From positions 19,196,735-19,260,734 of the forward strand of contig OY747712.1 of the NCBI GenBank assembly GCA_963556495.2: 64,000 bases of DNA, written 5' to 3'. This document shows, piece by piece, positions 33,012 through 45,159 of this stretch. The DNA comes from Valencia hispanica. Its lineage: Eukaryota > Chordata > Actinopteri > Cyprinodontiformes > Valenciidae. The translations under genes and the position numbers were made by a program. Each line of letters starts with the position of its first letter. The first letter of the stretch is position 1. The notes below the pieces were generated by a model. It did no database searches. It was not told where the DNA came from and saw nothing but the letters and a program-made list of their open reading frames with translations.

Positions 33012-36000
33012 CTGCAGAGATAAACACGTCGACAGTCCGTACAGAAACCTTGTGAACAGCAGACTTTTTGGAGTTATTGATTACAATGTGTTTCAGTGCC
33101 AATGCAACATTCATTTCTGTGCTACTGGTTTCAGATATCAGCATTTCAGAACATATGTATAAAATGTTTATTCTAGGTAACACACACACACCAAAAAAAT
33201 CTCGTTGCCATAAACCAACAATAAAAGTTCTATTCATTGAGGATCAAGTTACAGATAGATAGCCTGACTGGAATCCTACAGTTTCCTTTTGTGGGTTATT
33301 TATCCATTTTATTAGTTTTATTTAAAAAAAACTCAAACTCATCCTGACCACACATTACAATCAGACTCAAAACTTTACCTGCTGTGCCGCAGTAGCAGGC
33401 TGCTGCATGTAGTACTGCTGGCTCTGCAGCTTGGCATACATGGCATATACTGGATCTTCATTCATCAACTTTGCGTATAGAGACAACGCTTCCATGACCT
33501 TTACGTTTAGGTCTGACAGCTCAGAGTGCTTCCTGGTGACACAAACCAAAAGGTTAAAGCGTTAGCAACCTCCTAGTTCTCAATTCAACTCACACTTGAA
33601 CTAAGGTTTTAGCTGCAACTGTGTACACCCCTGCTAATGAAATGTGAATAAATAAATAAAAAATTCCACATATATACCATTTATTCACCATTTACACTAT
33701 TTATATACCATGACACAGAGAAGGCACCATCGTACCTGTCTGTATCCTCCAACTTCTGGTCAATTAGAGGTCCCATTTGATTACAGGCACCTGAAGAAAA
33801 AAAAATCAAAAATACAGCTTATGTGTCTCATCTCTGGTAAACAGCTTAGAGTTGTAACTTCATTCGCTTCTGTTGATTTCATTTATATTAAGTTTGGTTT
33901 ACCTTCTAGCTGAAGTAACTCAACGCTGTCTGACTGGTTGTCTGTAGGATCTGCACTTTGAATCATTTGGAGCAGTTGGTCCATTTTGTCCTAAAAAGTT
34001 CACAAGCTTAAGAGTTAAATCTACACAATCTATTTAGTAACACCACTCATATTAGTGTTAGCAAGTAACAACATTAAAATGTCATAATAAAGCTCCTTAC
34101 TGGTGATGCAGGGACATGTCAGAGAACTTACCTCATCTATATATACAGGCTCCTGTTCAGGCTCTATTGTCTCCACCTGGATGTCCTCACTGAATTGTAC
34201 AGTCTTCTTCTCTGTTTTCACTGCAAATTCACAAATACCAGTGTGAGCAATAGTGTCACTACAGCACAAAACAACTATTGTGTGATGCAACCATCTATAG
34301 ATTACATCTGAATATGTAGGTATTTACATTTTACCTCCGCCAAGTGGGCTATGTTTTCACCAGGGTCTGTCTGTCTGTCTGTTAGCTACTGTAGCAACAT
34401 AATTTAAAAAGTTGTAGGTGGATTTTGATATAATTTTCAGGAAATGTCTGCAATGGGACCAGGAACAAGTGATTAGAATTTGAGGGTGATCGGAAAACTG
34501 CCTTTACAAAAAAAGGGATTATCGTGAATAACTACTGAACTAATAATTATATCAGTGTGAATCCAGCGGCTAAAGGTTTGCTTTCATGGTCAAAGAATCA
34601 TGAAAGGGGGGTGGGGGGACTGAGCTACCTTGTCGGAGGTCTGCTTTTATAGTTATTATACTTTGTTTTGCCAATTGCTTTAAAAAAAAAAAAAAAAAAA
34701 AGAGGCAGCTATTTCTTATTAATAAAATTGTTATTTTTAAATTTGTAATTTTTAAATTTGTAATAAAAACATCTTAATAGTAAAACAATACACACAGTAA
34801 TACACACAAAAGAGAGGTACAACTGCTAAAACCTGGGTGTGGTGTGGGTCTGTTACTGCTATGAAGGTTTTTAAAAAGTTCTGGTTTCAAGAGAAGCTAA
34901 AATTAGTATTTTATAACATTACTCCACTTTGCAGCATAGAGTAATGCAGCAGTGACCTTTTTCTTCATACGACACTGCCAATCAGCTGGCTGAACACGTT
35001 ATTGCTAAAAACACAAACAGCAATAGTGTGGAAACTAAGGGATACGCCATCTATCACTCAGATTAAGTTGGCACTGTCTTAAAAACTACAGTTAGAAAGC
35101 TACAAGCAGCAAGTCTTTTAAGCAGCTGACTGCAAGATGGCTGCCTAAGAAGATAATTTTTTCTTAACAACGCCACAGACTGAAAATAATAAATACATGT
35201 AATAGCTAACACTTTAGAACTGTATTAATAAGTGATATGTCAGTTTAGTAGCAGCTAGAATTTAGAATCGATTTTAGGATCGATTTTAAGATTCTTTTAA
35301 TAATTTTTAAGTGTCTTAATGGTCTTGGGCCTTCTTATCTTTCAGAATTTCTTTTACCGTGTAAACCTTCGCGGTCTCTGCGCTCCTCTGGCAGCCGTCT
35401 CCTTGTCATCCCCAAAGTCAGGACACAAACTCACGGCGAGGCGTCTTTCTGTTATTATGGCCCTCACCTCTAGAACATGCTGCCAGAGGACCTCAGGGCC
35501 GCAGATAACGTTCATGTTTTTAAGAGCAGGCTCAAGACTCACCTTTTTAGCCTAGCTTTTAACTGATTATTATTTATTAAATCTGTTTAATTGCTCTGCA
35601 TGTTTTATTTGATTGATTTTTTTTAGCTTTTAGCTGGCTATTTATCAATTATTGTTTATCTGCTTTGCATTTTTATTTGATCATATCTTATAATTGTTTT
35701 AATTTAAATATTTTAACTTATTTTAGTCATCCTTCCGGTGTTTCCTCTGTGGGAGCCCTCTGCCTCGGCGGCGGTGGTCGGCTGTGGCTGCCTTGGTGCT
35801 CTCCAGGTAGTGCTTGGGTGGAGGTGGGGGTACCAGCCCTCCCTCCTCTGGGCTCCCTGGGTCAGTGCCTTGGCTGCTGCTGTTGATCTGCTGCTGCCGA
35901 TGTAGATGGCTCCCATGATGACGTTTCCTGGTTCATCTGTACTCAGCCCGTTTTGCTTTTGCCTATTGTTGCTTTTATGTGCGTGCGTGCATGAGAGATG

Positions 36001-39000
36001 GGGGTGGGGGGGTATAGCTGTGGTGATGTTTTTTATCTTTGGGTTTTGGGAAGGGGGGGGGGTTGTGGGTCATTTTTAATCTGTAAAGCACTTTGAGAAG
36101 CTTTGTTGTGGTTTGAAAAGCGCTTTATAAATAAAGTTTGAATCGATTTGATTAGAATAGTTAGCGTTTTCTGTTTAAAATACAAGCATTTAGATAATAG
36201 ACATTTTATCCAGCTTTTTCAGATCTTCGTCAGACACTCATTTTATTTTCTCACTTTATCACCATGGGGAACAGCTTTCAGTTGCTCCACTCCTCGGTTC
36301 TGGAACTCACTTCCTCCAGTCATCAGAAATATAAATTCTATTCCTTTATTTAAATCGCAGCTCAAAACACACCTGTTCAAATGGGCTTATTCGCTTTAGA
36401 CAGAGTTTTATTGTTATCCAATCCTGTTAATTAATTTGGTATTTTTAATTAATTATTTTATTGATTTTTTTATGTTCTGTAAGGTGACCTTGGGTTTTAG
36501 AAAGGCGTCCTAAATTTAAGCTTTTTGTGAATTACTATATATGAACACAGAGTGGTGCTGTCTATTGGATGTGTGGATAGACCATCAAGTATTGGGATCT
36601 TACTGTAGTTCCCTTACTTGTTTACGAGAGATAAAGTTTCTTTCACTCCAGGATCCATAAAGCTGTTTTGTCACAACTAAAAACAATGAATAGAAAAAGA
36701 ATCAGTGATATCTGAAGATATCTTTTGCTAATCTCCAATACTCACTCATCTCAGGCTCTGCAGTGAGATCGGCAGTGACAAAGTTGGAAGGGAACAAGCC
36801 GACTCCTTGGTATGTTTCCCCTTTCCACCAGTTGGGGTCACTAAGATACAGATAAGCAACAATTTAGGAATCTTTAATACAATAACTGAAGACAATTGTG
36901 AATGGCCAGTGTATTTACACTAAAGCAGAATAAAAAAAATGGTTATCACATACCAAAAAAAAAAAAAAAAAAGTATCTTCCTAGTTAAAACATACATTCC
37001 CCTTTAAAGGGGAATTTTAATTTGTCAACTGTCCACACCACCAGACAAATAAAAACAACATGTTACCCCACAAATCTCAACTTTAGACTTGTTGAGTAAA
37101 AACAGATAAAAAAGTTCACCTGTCATCCATGATAGTGATAATTTCTCCCGACTTAAAAGTGAGCTCATTGTCCTCCGCGGCCTCAAAGTCGTAGATGGCG
37201 CGGACTTTTCTGCCGTCGGACTTGTGTGTGGAGAGCAGGACGGAGGTGCTCGGGTAAAGGCTCGACAGGGAGGTCTGCGGACGTTGCTCCTTTAGCGACA
37301 GCTCAATAGCTGCATACAACGGAGAGAAAATACACCTCAAGGATTGTTTTGCTTTTTAAATTCCTTAGTCCAAAGTAAATGCCTAAGGTACATATCTGAA
37401 AAAACATTTATATGCTCATTTCTTATCATTTCAGATTTTGTGTGGTGGTCTGGTCATTTAAAAAAAGCTGTAATTCCCTGAAGCCCAATTTACCTTTGGC
37501 CAGATCTTCTTCCTCCTTTTTATTTGATGTGGTGGAGGGATCCTTTGCCACCAATGCTGGGCTTGCTTTTGCTTGCTCTGCAGCCTGGAAGAAGATAATC
37601 ATATACCAGATGAATGGATCCAGTAGAGCTAAAGGCACTATAAAGCCAAAAAGTCACATAATTTAGTGTGCTGCCAACCAACCTACCTGGGAACCCACAG
37701 CTGGGAAGGTGACACCTTGCTCGCGTAGATTCTTGATCATCGCTGAGATCAGGCTGAGCTGCGGATCATTGCGGAAGTCCTCTGCCCACTCCACCATCAG
37801 CGCCTTCAGCTTTTCACACACTTTTGGGTGACCCTAAATGGAACCAAATTTGAAATAAAATTAGATAAAAAATGACCAAAAATACACAATGTATTTGACC
37901 TGACATTATATGGAATTGAAATTATCCACACACCTTGTTTAAGACATTACTGACTTCACTAGCAAACTCTCTGGAGCAAACTTCCAAGTGGAAGATTTTA
38001 CCACAGTTTGAAACACAAGCGCCCAGGAGCTGTTTGGACGAAGAGAACAGAAAGAAATGATGAAAAAGGTGCAAAGTTAGATTTAAACATGAGACTAAAA
38101 TAATTATGGGTATTCTTGCATTTCTGTGATTTTCACCAATACACAGGGGGGTTGGGTTATCTTAGGTGGAGCGGGCACAAGGCTTTTACATTATTCATCT
38201 TTTAGTCAATATCAGCTTATCAATATTTGTTTTTGTGCATATGTACAAATGAATAATGTATAAAGAACTGAACAAAAGTCTAAGTGAGGTTTGCATTGTA
38301 TCATACTGCTGCTATGCACAGCAGAGCCTTTTACAAGTGTGTTTATAGAATGGTATTCAGAGTTTCTGCAAGCTTTAATAAGTTAGATCCAAGACCTCTT
38401 AAGAACATTCTATAAATTTACTGAAGTAGGCATGGGCGGATACTGATATCAACACAAACTGAGGTTTTCAAGGTTTTAAGAGCGCCCTAGATTCACCCTG
38501 ATATTATGATAAAGGCAAATTTGGATGTTTGGAAAAGATTTGGGTCATAAACAACAGGGACAATAATGCAGAAATCCTTTTACTGTGATAAAGCACATTA
38601 CTGTAAACCCTGGATAGGTTTTTCAGATTAACCATGATCTCAGTGTATGAAGTGACAATGCAGCCCACTGAATCCAACATTATGTGGAAACTGAAGCATA
38701 GATTTAGATATAAATCACATGTGATGCTGTAATAAAATATCCAATGTCTCTATGCATGGCTCTTTATGCACTATTCTGCAACAGGCTGCAAAATAACTGT
38801 TTTGAGAATTTTTTTCCCTGGAAGATGATGTCAAACTTTGTGATTGTCCAAGGAAAGGCCTTTGTCCTTCAGGAAGAAGGAACTTTAGTGCAGTAAAACT
38901 CAATGTTGCCGTTTTTAGCTCCTTGTCAGACTAAAAAGCAAAGCCTGTAACCAGCTTCTCAAAACATGTAGATGTGTTACTTATGTTTATTGATATGATA

Positions 39001-40104
39001 GGCGATGAACATACATTAGAACATACATTTCTTTGATTTTGCTTGCCATAAATGAAAAATGTGCATCTGAAATCTCTTTATGAAACTCTTAATTACATGA
39101 TAGTTCTCTGTTAAAAAGAGCTTGAAACAATGTTCACTTCCAACTTCAAATTTCCTTTAGTCTTGACGTAAATAGCCCTAAATTAATGGCAGACTACACT
39201 GTTGCTAGAACAGCAAACACGCTATCAGCCTCCACGTCCTTCCAGATCTAATTGTGTGCAAAACACTGCTGTTTGTTTACAGTCTACTTACAGTCAATGC
39301 CTGCATGGCTACGTGGGGATCCTTGTGGTTCACCCTTCTCATTATAGAGCGGAGACATTCTTTGGGCCTAAAAGAAAAAAGCAGAACTCTGACATCTGAA
39401 AGAATAAATGGGAGGTTTACAGTACCTCACAAAAGTATTTATACCGCTTCAGCTTTTCCACATTTTGTCACAACCACAACTTCTCTGTATTTTATTGAGA
39501 TATCTTTGGAATGAACCAATAGCAAAGTAGCACAAAGCTGTAAAGTGGACGGAGACTTATTTAATGTTCTCAATATAGATGTGCATTTTTGTTTTCAGAA
39601 CCCTTTCCTCTGATGCTCTGAAATTAAATCCAGTGGGGGAAAAAAACAGCAGAAATAGTCCCCTGGTGTGTAACTGCCTCAGAGTTTTACATTACATTAG
39701 CAACTGAACAGCATCATGAAGACCAAAGAATACAGCAAGCAGATCAGACGTTTAAAGCACCATGCAAAATGTTTGGATGAAAACCAATACTCCACAACAC
39801 TCTGAACACATCTACCACTGTGAAACATGTTGGTCTCGGGATGATTCTCTTTTTTTTTTTAAAGACAGGAAAGTTGGTCAGAGGTGATGGGAAGATAAAT
39901 AAAGCTAAATAGAGGGTAATCCAGAAAGAACACATGTTAGAGGCTAACAAAAAGACTTTAGACTGGGGCTGAAGTTCAGCTTCCAGCAACACAGTGCCCC
40001 TAAAACTTGTGACCATAAATGCAGTGGAATGCTATAGATGGAGACTTACTCTTGTCCATTCAAGTCCACACCTACATGAAATGAGAATATCATCCAGACA
40101 ATTA

Positions 40105-40151
<47 letters not shown>

Positions 40152-43100
40152 ATACGCACACACACACTACAGTGTTGAATTCATTCACAATAAAACACAT
40201 TGGACACGGGCTCAAAAACCTGTTTAAAAAAAACAAAAAAACAGATGTTTTTGTGTTTGACTTTGAAATATGGAAGCTTAGGTTACCCAGTGCGGGACTG
40301 CCCTATCTTATCACATATATCCAGAATGAGGCCCCAGTCTTCAGCTGTGTTCATCTCACTTGTTGCTTTTTCTGTAGGGAAGAAGCACAGCATACAATGT
40401 AAGCAGAAATGTAACACATCACAACAATGTTGTTTTTATTTTACATTTTATAGAGGAAGGGTAAAAGAGAAGCCTTGTACAAAATAAGCTAAAAAAAAAC
40501 ATATTTGCAAGTGGCGTGTCCAGTTTCTATTTTTAAGATCATGTCTCGGTTTAAACAAATTCCTGCTTCTAACTTGTTTGTGAAGAAAACAAGTGAATTG
40601 TCAAAATGTGCAAATGAGCATAACCATGAGATGCGAGCCTAACAGCGTAACAGAAAACCTGTTCGTTTCAGGTATATAATATCGTTCTTAAACCTTAAGA
40701 TTGAGAATGCAGCATTAAAAATACAGCAAATGTATTAACAAGGGACCTTCATTCATAAGCTTTAACAGTTATTTAAGCATCTTTAGTCGTGCTCCTTTTT
40801 ACAAACACCAGAAGAATTTTGAAGGACTTCCACACATCAAGTGAGTCAATATTTCATATAAACTGGATGTTTGTGTATATAGAGTATAAAAAAATATGAC
40901 TTGATTTGAAAATTACAGCAATAAGATGCGATAAAAGTAAAACCAGCTCTGCTACATCTCTGTGAGCTGATAGCCTTCCAAAGAGTAAAGAGTCAAGGCA
41001 TCAGGTATATTACTGTTGCAGCATTGAAATCGTGTCTCATACAACTTGAAGCAAGCTTGTGCATTTTAAAAGAATAATGACTAAGAAATAAAACTATTGG
41101 ACTTGGTGTGTGTCCAGCTTCAGTTAGAGTTGCACTAAGAAATTGGATGATGATTGATCAGTTTTGCGCTCGACCGGTCCTGATTGGTAATCAGCTGGTC
41201 CAAAACCCAAAATCCAATCAGTGAACACACCATACCAAGCCTTACCACACTACATCGACAACACTCCTTGGTGTGGAAGCTGTTACTTAGGGCAGAACTC
41301 TCAGAGTTAGTTATTTTCTCTACTACTGTGCGGTTTCATGAGTGAACGCAAACTATGCAATGATTATTGCATTAAGCCCATCGATGGTGCTATTATTTTC
41401 TCTTTGTTTTGAAATATTTGTGAAATCCTGTTTAACTGCAAAGTGGTATAACACGACTGCTTACATTCACTCACACTGTGCAATGTAATTTCTGCTCCCA
41501 AAGTAAATAAATAATAATCAGTACAAAAAGCCTTACTAAAAGGTCCTGAATAATTACAATACAGAAATGCATATTTTAACGGTAGCGCCTCACAGCAAAT
41601 AACGTTTTTCCTCTAAGATATTAAGTTGGACACAGCTGCTAATTACTTTGCAATTGTCTTGTAAAAGTAATGGAAGTTTTCTCAATTGTGATGCGTGCAA
41701 AACACTTTATTGTGAAGAAAGTAAAATTCTCAATTCATCCAAAAAGTAGAAAAAAGTATTTTTATGTTATCTACAATTCTTAGAGAGAAATTGAAATCAG
41801 CATTTCAAAACATTTTACAAAATAAATGATTGAAAACTTGGTAGAAAATGTAAAACTGCATCTATAGTTACAATTTAGTGTTATGTAGGAAAGTTTCAGT
41901 CCTGGTTATCTCTTCAACATGGAACAAGCCATGAGAGCATTATTAAAAATATAACACACAAATAAAATCAAATAAAATCTTGGATTGGCTGCAACAAATT
42001 CAAAGCCAAAAAATGATTGGCATCCAACGAAAATAATTTGTGCAAGAATATGTTGAGAAAAGAGAAAAAGATGTCAGACAGAATGCCTCTAGGGTCTAAT
42101 AAATTCTGACTGACCATCTGGAGCTTAGTCCACTGCAAAACCGCATGAAACCTGAGAGGCCCAACTTAGGCATGATTGATATGGACTTGGTATTCAGTCA
42201 ATGCATTTTTTGGGGTAATTCCTGCAATGGATGTAAAAATGAAAATAGAACATATTTTTTTAAAAATCATCACATTATTTCAGAATAGAAATCTATAACT
42301 GTATACAGTTGAAACCTTGTGAAACGCAAATACTGATCTAAAAATAAAACTAATCTATGATTAATTTGAAATGCAAACTCAGAATTGATGTATGCTATTT
42401 CATAACCAACAGTGCAAAAACCACTTTGTTTGGATTTACATTTGTTTGGATCCATCCCTCAACAGAATACAACTATTTAAGTCTCAAAAATGCCTTTTTT
42501 AAGCTCTTTTAATGTTGACAATTAGTGTGAGTATCAAGGTGACTGTTCCAATATATGTTTGTAATATGGCCCATATATTTAAGCTGTTACCCTTACATCT
42601 ATTACAGATGATCACTTACATGATTCGTGTGTGACTGTAAAAACAGTCAGCATGATTAACTAGTACGTTATAGGCTGTTTCATTAGAAGGTTATCAACTG
42701 CAGCGACTTAATTAATAAAAAATAAAAAAAATCCGAACAACAGTTCAGCCCAAATACACCCAGATTACCCTTAAATGCTGGGTCTGATAGTAAATATTAG
42801 CTCTATCTGTGTGGGTGCTCAGTGATGTTTTCTCTGCTCACTGTACATGCCAATGAGGTGGTTAACCACTTCACACAGAACAAAGGGAGCAGAAGAAATA
42901 CAGCGTAACTTCATGGTTTTCAGATAACACCACATCCTATTTCACTTCCACTTCTTGGAGAATTTCTGGCTGGTTAGCCCACACACACAGATGGATGCAG
43001 AAAGCTAATGATGAGGCAGAGAGCTCATTAGCTGCTGTAGTTAGCATCTGATCCCAACTTCTGTTTACATTTACGTGATCATAAGAGAAATAACAAGCAT

Positions 43101-43282
43101 ATATACGCATTTATAATACTTTCACTTTATTTAAATTAATGTAAGATTATTTTTATTTAGAAATAGCAAATGATCTGGAAAAAATGCGAAACCCAAACAA
43201 AGCTGTCTGATCCCAGCTACTTCTGTTAGCCTGATTACTCACCAACATCTTGGTCAAATGGGTTAGTCGTGAAGAGAGGCAT
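31547..43282 (-). CDS. stam: STAM, signal transducing adaptor of ESCRT-0 (14 exons)
   Basis: Exons in order: 43282-43243, 40371-40287, 39367-39292, 38029-37934, 37833-37687, 37584-37494, 37309-37120, 36840-36746, 34220-34132, 33990-33903, 33790-33736, 33532-33379, 33011-32890, 31778-31547. All have AG/GT boundaries; the lengths sum to 1560 nt, or 519 aa plus stop (human STAM is 540). The protein starts [24 protein letters not shown] domain fills residues ~9-145, a ubiquitin-interacting motif ([17 protein letters not shown]) ~171-188, an SH3 domain ~213-271, a GAT-like helical region ~300-375, and a Pro/Gln/Ser-rich tail ends [12 protein letters not shown] binds HRS on early endosomes and sorts ubiquitinated receptors. 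SSLYPSTS and the KALL end match STAM rather than STAM2. Confidence 0.96.
32087..32163. repeat. Compound (TA)n-(TG)n microsatellite
   Basis: A (TA)n run at 32087-32128 is followed by a short AT-rich link and a (TG)n run at 32137-32163, all within stam intron 13. Confidence 0.92.
32164..32460. repeat. Interspersed repeat with TTAGG-like units
   Basis: A fish interspersed repeat with TGTGAGGACCAACC, TTGTGAGGACATTTTG and a central run of imperfect units (GGTTTAGGTTAAGGTTAGGG). It lies between two TG microsatellites. A short telomere-like tract of this kind usually belongs to the repeat itself. Confidence 0.5.
33379..34220 (-). CDS. stam: stam exons 9-12 (GAT-like region)
   Basis: Exons 34220-34132, 33990-33903, 33790-33736 and 33532-33379 lie close together. 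They encode [53 protein letters not shown] and [19 protein letters not shown]. These form the helical region that pairs STAM with HRS. Exon 12 ends with a Gln/Tyr-rich stretch. Confidence 0.94.
34330..34655 (+). repeat. Interspersed repeat in stam intron 8
   Basis: Starts CCTCCGCCAAGTGGGCTATG, carries GTCTGTCTGTCTGTCTG, and ends TGTCGGAGGTCTGC. This is a widespread fish repeat whose two ends both carry a CGGAGGT/ACCTCCG-like sequence in opposite orientation. Its class is not certain. Confidence 0.5.
35290..36150 (+). mobile_element. LINE 3' end, copy 2 of 3 (in stam intron 8)
   Basis: A decayed plus-strand frame gives [13 protein letters not shown] and later [19 protein letters not shown] followed by KTHLFSLAF and stop, the C-terminus of an L2/CR1-like ORF2 protein. 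The 3' UTR follows, with the block shared with 118-665, and ends TCTGTAAAGCACTTTGAGAAG, then an ATAAAGTTTGAATC tail. It is antisense to stam, within an intron. Confidence 0.75.
36165..36535 (+). mobile_element. Second LINE 3' end, different family
   Basis: The plus-strand ORF ends [19 protein letters not shown], then [17 protein letters not shown] and stop, another LINE ORF2 C-terminus. The tail is CTGTAAGGTGACCTTGGG with GAAAGGCGTCCT. It sits directly downstream of the first LINE tail. Confidence 0.65.
36746..36840 (-). CDS. stam: stam exon 8 (second half of SH3)
   Basis: Encodes [20 protein letters not shown] and [11 protein letters not shown]. The paired Trp and the GLFPSNFV strand are the ligand-binding signature of SH3; in STAM they bind the deubiquitinases USP8/UBPY and AMSH. 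Intron 8 (34221-36745) contains two LINE tails. Confidence 0.95.
37120..37584 (-). CDS. stam: stam exons 6-7 (UIM and first half of SH3)
   Basis: Exon 6 is 37584-37494 and exon 7 is 37309-37120. The ubiquitin-interacting motif is split across this intron: EEEDLAK ends exon 6 and [10 protein letters not shown] opens exon 7. Exon 7 continues with SLYPSTS and the start of the SH3 fold ([20 protein letters not shown]). Confidence 0.95.
37687..38029 (-). CDS. stam: stam exons 4-5 (end of VHS domain)
   Basis: Exon 4 is 38029-37934 ([20 protein letters not shown] and onward). Exon 5 is 37833-37687 ([19 protein letters not shown] through [10 protein letters not shown]). Together they complete the VHS superhelix, which binds ubiquitin and membrane-proximal cargo. 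The intron between them is 100 bp. Confidence 0.94.
39292..39367 (-). CDS. stam: stam exon 3 (VHS domain)
   Basis: Encodes [20 protein letters not shown] and MQALT, the core VHS helices. Donor gtaagtag is near-consensus. Confidence 0.94.
39420..40090 (+). mobile_element. Deleted Tc1-like element in stam intron 2
   Basis: The left end is TA then CAGTACCTCACAAAAGTATT at 39418. It holds decayed blocks in family order: ATGAAGACCAAAGAATACAG (start of a transposase), CACCATG..., GGTCAGAGGTGATGGGAAG and CTTCCAGCAACACAGTGCCC. The right terminus is unclear where a TATC microsatellite begins. Confidence 0.7.
40107..40152. repeat. (TATC)n microsatellite
   Basis: About eleven TATC units in stam intron 2, followed by a short CA run. 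Confidence 0.92.
40287..40371 (-). CDS. stam: stam exon 2 (VHS domain)
   Basis: Acceptor ccctacag; it encodes [19 protein letters not shown] and DKIGQSRTG, the first helices of the VHS domain; donor gtaacc. Intron 1 upstream is 2.9 kb and intron 2 downstream contains a Tc1 relic. Confidence 0.94.
40372..43242. other. stam intron 1, no recognised element
   Basis: 2.9 kb of AT-rich intron. I saw no exon, microsatellite array or complete transposon in it. Confidence 0.4.
43243..43282 (-). CDS. stam: stam exon 1 with start codon
   Basis: ATG at 43282-43280 opens [13 protein letters not shown], which matches the conserved STAM N-terminus. Donor gtgagtaa follows. The last base, G, is completed by AA of exon 2 to give Glu. 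Confidence 0.95.
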
Positions 43283-43454
43283 CGCTAGGGTGTTGACAGC
43301 AAGATATTTTACGTTCCTTTAAATATAGTTTTTTCCCCTCCTCTTACTTCATCCAGAACAAACACATAGTAACAACAACTACATAGATGTCAAATGGAGC
43401 TAGCTGGTTCTTTTCTACACAGTCACTCCTTCTCTACAGACGGCAACAAGCGAG

Positions 43455-43464
43455 GCATGCTGGG
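43455..43464 (-). promoter_or_regulatory. ZNF143/SBS-like core upstream of stam
   Basis: CCCAGCATGC on the minus strand, about 170 bp upstream of the stam ATG. It matches the 3' core of the ZNF143 (Staf) binding site found in many vertebrate housekeeping promoters. The upstream half (ACTACA) is poorly conserved here. No TATA box is seen. The assignment rests on one short motif. Confidence 0.3.
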
Positions 43465-44859
43465 TAAATGAAGCGGACAACCTGGTAACGAATAAAAGTG
43501 ACACCGACAATAAATTCTGCGCTCAAAGTCAAACACTTATTAGTGTCCAAAGTCACTCTAAACGAGAAAAAAGGAATCAGAAGATACTAATTGCCTTTTT
43601 GTAAAAAAAAAAAAAAAAAAGAAGCATGTCATCGTCAGGTGACATTGGTCACATGACGCTCTATCGTGGTTACGTTTAAATGAAATGGTGATAACTAAAT
43701 ATTAAATTACAGTAGGATTTTAAAAAAATTGTATTTTTAGTGCAATTTAAAACGTAATAAAACTGCATTCTTAGATAATCTGGGATAAGTATAATAAATC
43801 TGCCAGTCTCAATATTAAAAAAAAAACATTTATCTTGTCGTCATACAGCTGTTTGAAGCTATTAGCAAGGCATTTTTGTAGAATCAATCAAACTCACATT
43901 TTTTATTGTCAGTTTTTATATTTGCTTTACTATTTTTTTGCAAATCATTTTCATTGATATAAACAAAAAAACAAACAAACAAAAAAGCAAAATGCCACAC
44001 ATACCACTGACATCACTGATGGCGCAGCTGATCAGTGTTTTTGACTTCATTCGTTTTTTTTCTCTTTATTATCCTATATGTGTACAGTAATTCAATTCAT
44101 TCTTTAAATTGGGTTCAATTGTGATCTGTACAGCTGAAGGAAAGATTTTGAGCTACATGTGAGAACATGGAGCTCAATGCATTTCAGAAAAATACTTAGG
44201 CTTTTGTAGATGAACAGGGAAGATTGCAATGACCAGATTTAGATGTCAAATATCTTCAATTATTCTTTCAAGCCAAGTTGTTAAAAAACATCCATTTGGT
44301 CTGTTTGATATGTTAGATGACGTCGTTTCTTTTATACCTGCTCTTCCACAACTTAAGCTGTAAATGATCATAGGCACATTTACACTGAGCCCAATCTTAC
44401 CATTTAGGCCCAGGCTTAGAGCCTATACCATCATTCCAGTTCACACCATTGAGAAGTAGGAACAAGATCCCATCACTGAAGGAGTTTAGTTCAGAATGCA
44501 AATCACACCAATTTAAGGTAATTTAAACAAAATGTGACAGTAATGCATTTTACAAGAGTATGATCAGGAACTAACCAGATGGAAGACTTTAAAGAGGAAT
44601 GTAAACAGAATTGTACAAGTTAAAGTTTTGAAGACAAACATTAGGACTGAGAAGCGCAAGCACTGCTGCCCATTGTTTCTGTGGAGTTTGCTGTTATTGT
44701 CATCATTTGCTTTAGCTTCACCCTCCCTAGCGGTATCTAATGTAGCTTGAGGGAGATACTGTTGGGAGTCGAAATCTGGTTCAAAAGTGTAAGGTTGAAC
44801 CCCTTGCAACTGAAATGCATAAACGGTTTTGTTAAAAATCTATGAATATCTCTGAATAC
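43465..44859. other. Intergenic DNA upstream of stam
   Basis: A 19-nt A run at about 43602. A minus-strand 81-codon ORF at 44564-44809 begins MQGVQPYTFEPDFDSQQYL. The QPYxFEP start is reminiscent of small transposon-associated proteins in fish, but the rest is not recognised and ends in a hydrophobic stretch. I do not assign it. Confidence 0.3.
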
Positions 44860-45112
44860 CCCCTCCGAGTACTCAAGGTTCCTCCCACTGTCTAAATACA
44901 TCCATGTTAGGTTTACTGTTTAGACTAAATTTCTCTTAGTCCTGTGCATCTCTATGTTGACCTGTGATGGACTGGTCACCTGTCTCAACAAATGACTGTT
45001 TATGATAGGTAAAAGTACTAGTAAATAGACTGAACTTATTCAGTATGTGTACCAGCCTCCCTGCGGCCCTGTATGGGTAAGTGGTAGACATTGGATGTAT
45101 GGATGGAGACGT
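44860..45112 (+). repeat. SINE-like repeat fragment
   Basis: Carries the common vertebrate repeat blocks GGTTCCTCCCACTGTCTAAA, TGTGATGGACTGGTCACCTG and a TGGATGTATGGATGG end. It is the later part of the repeat family whose start is at 6960-7080 on the other strand. Confidence 0.55.
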
Positions 45113-45159
45113 AAAGAGGTAAGCATCTGACAAAAGAGAGTTCTGAAATACCTTAAGTA

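Noticed and set aside
44564..44809. 81-codon minus-strand ORF beginning QPYTFEP
   Set aside because: Start resembles small transposon-linked proteins in fish, but there is too little to assign; left as unproven.
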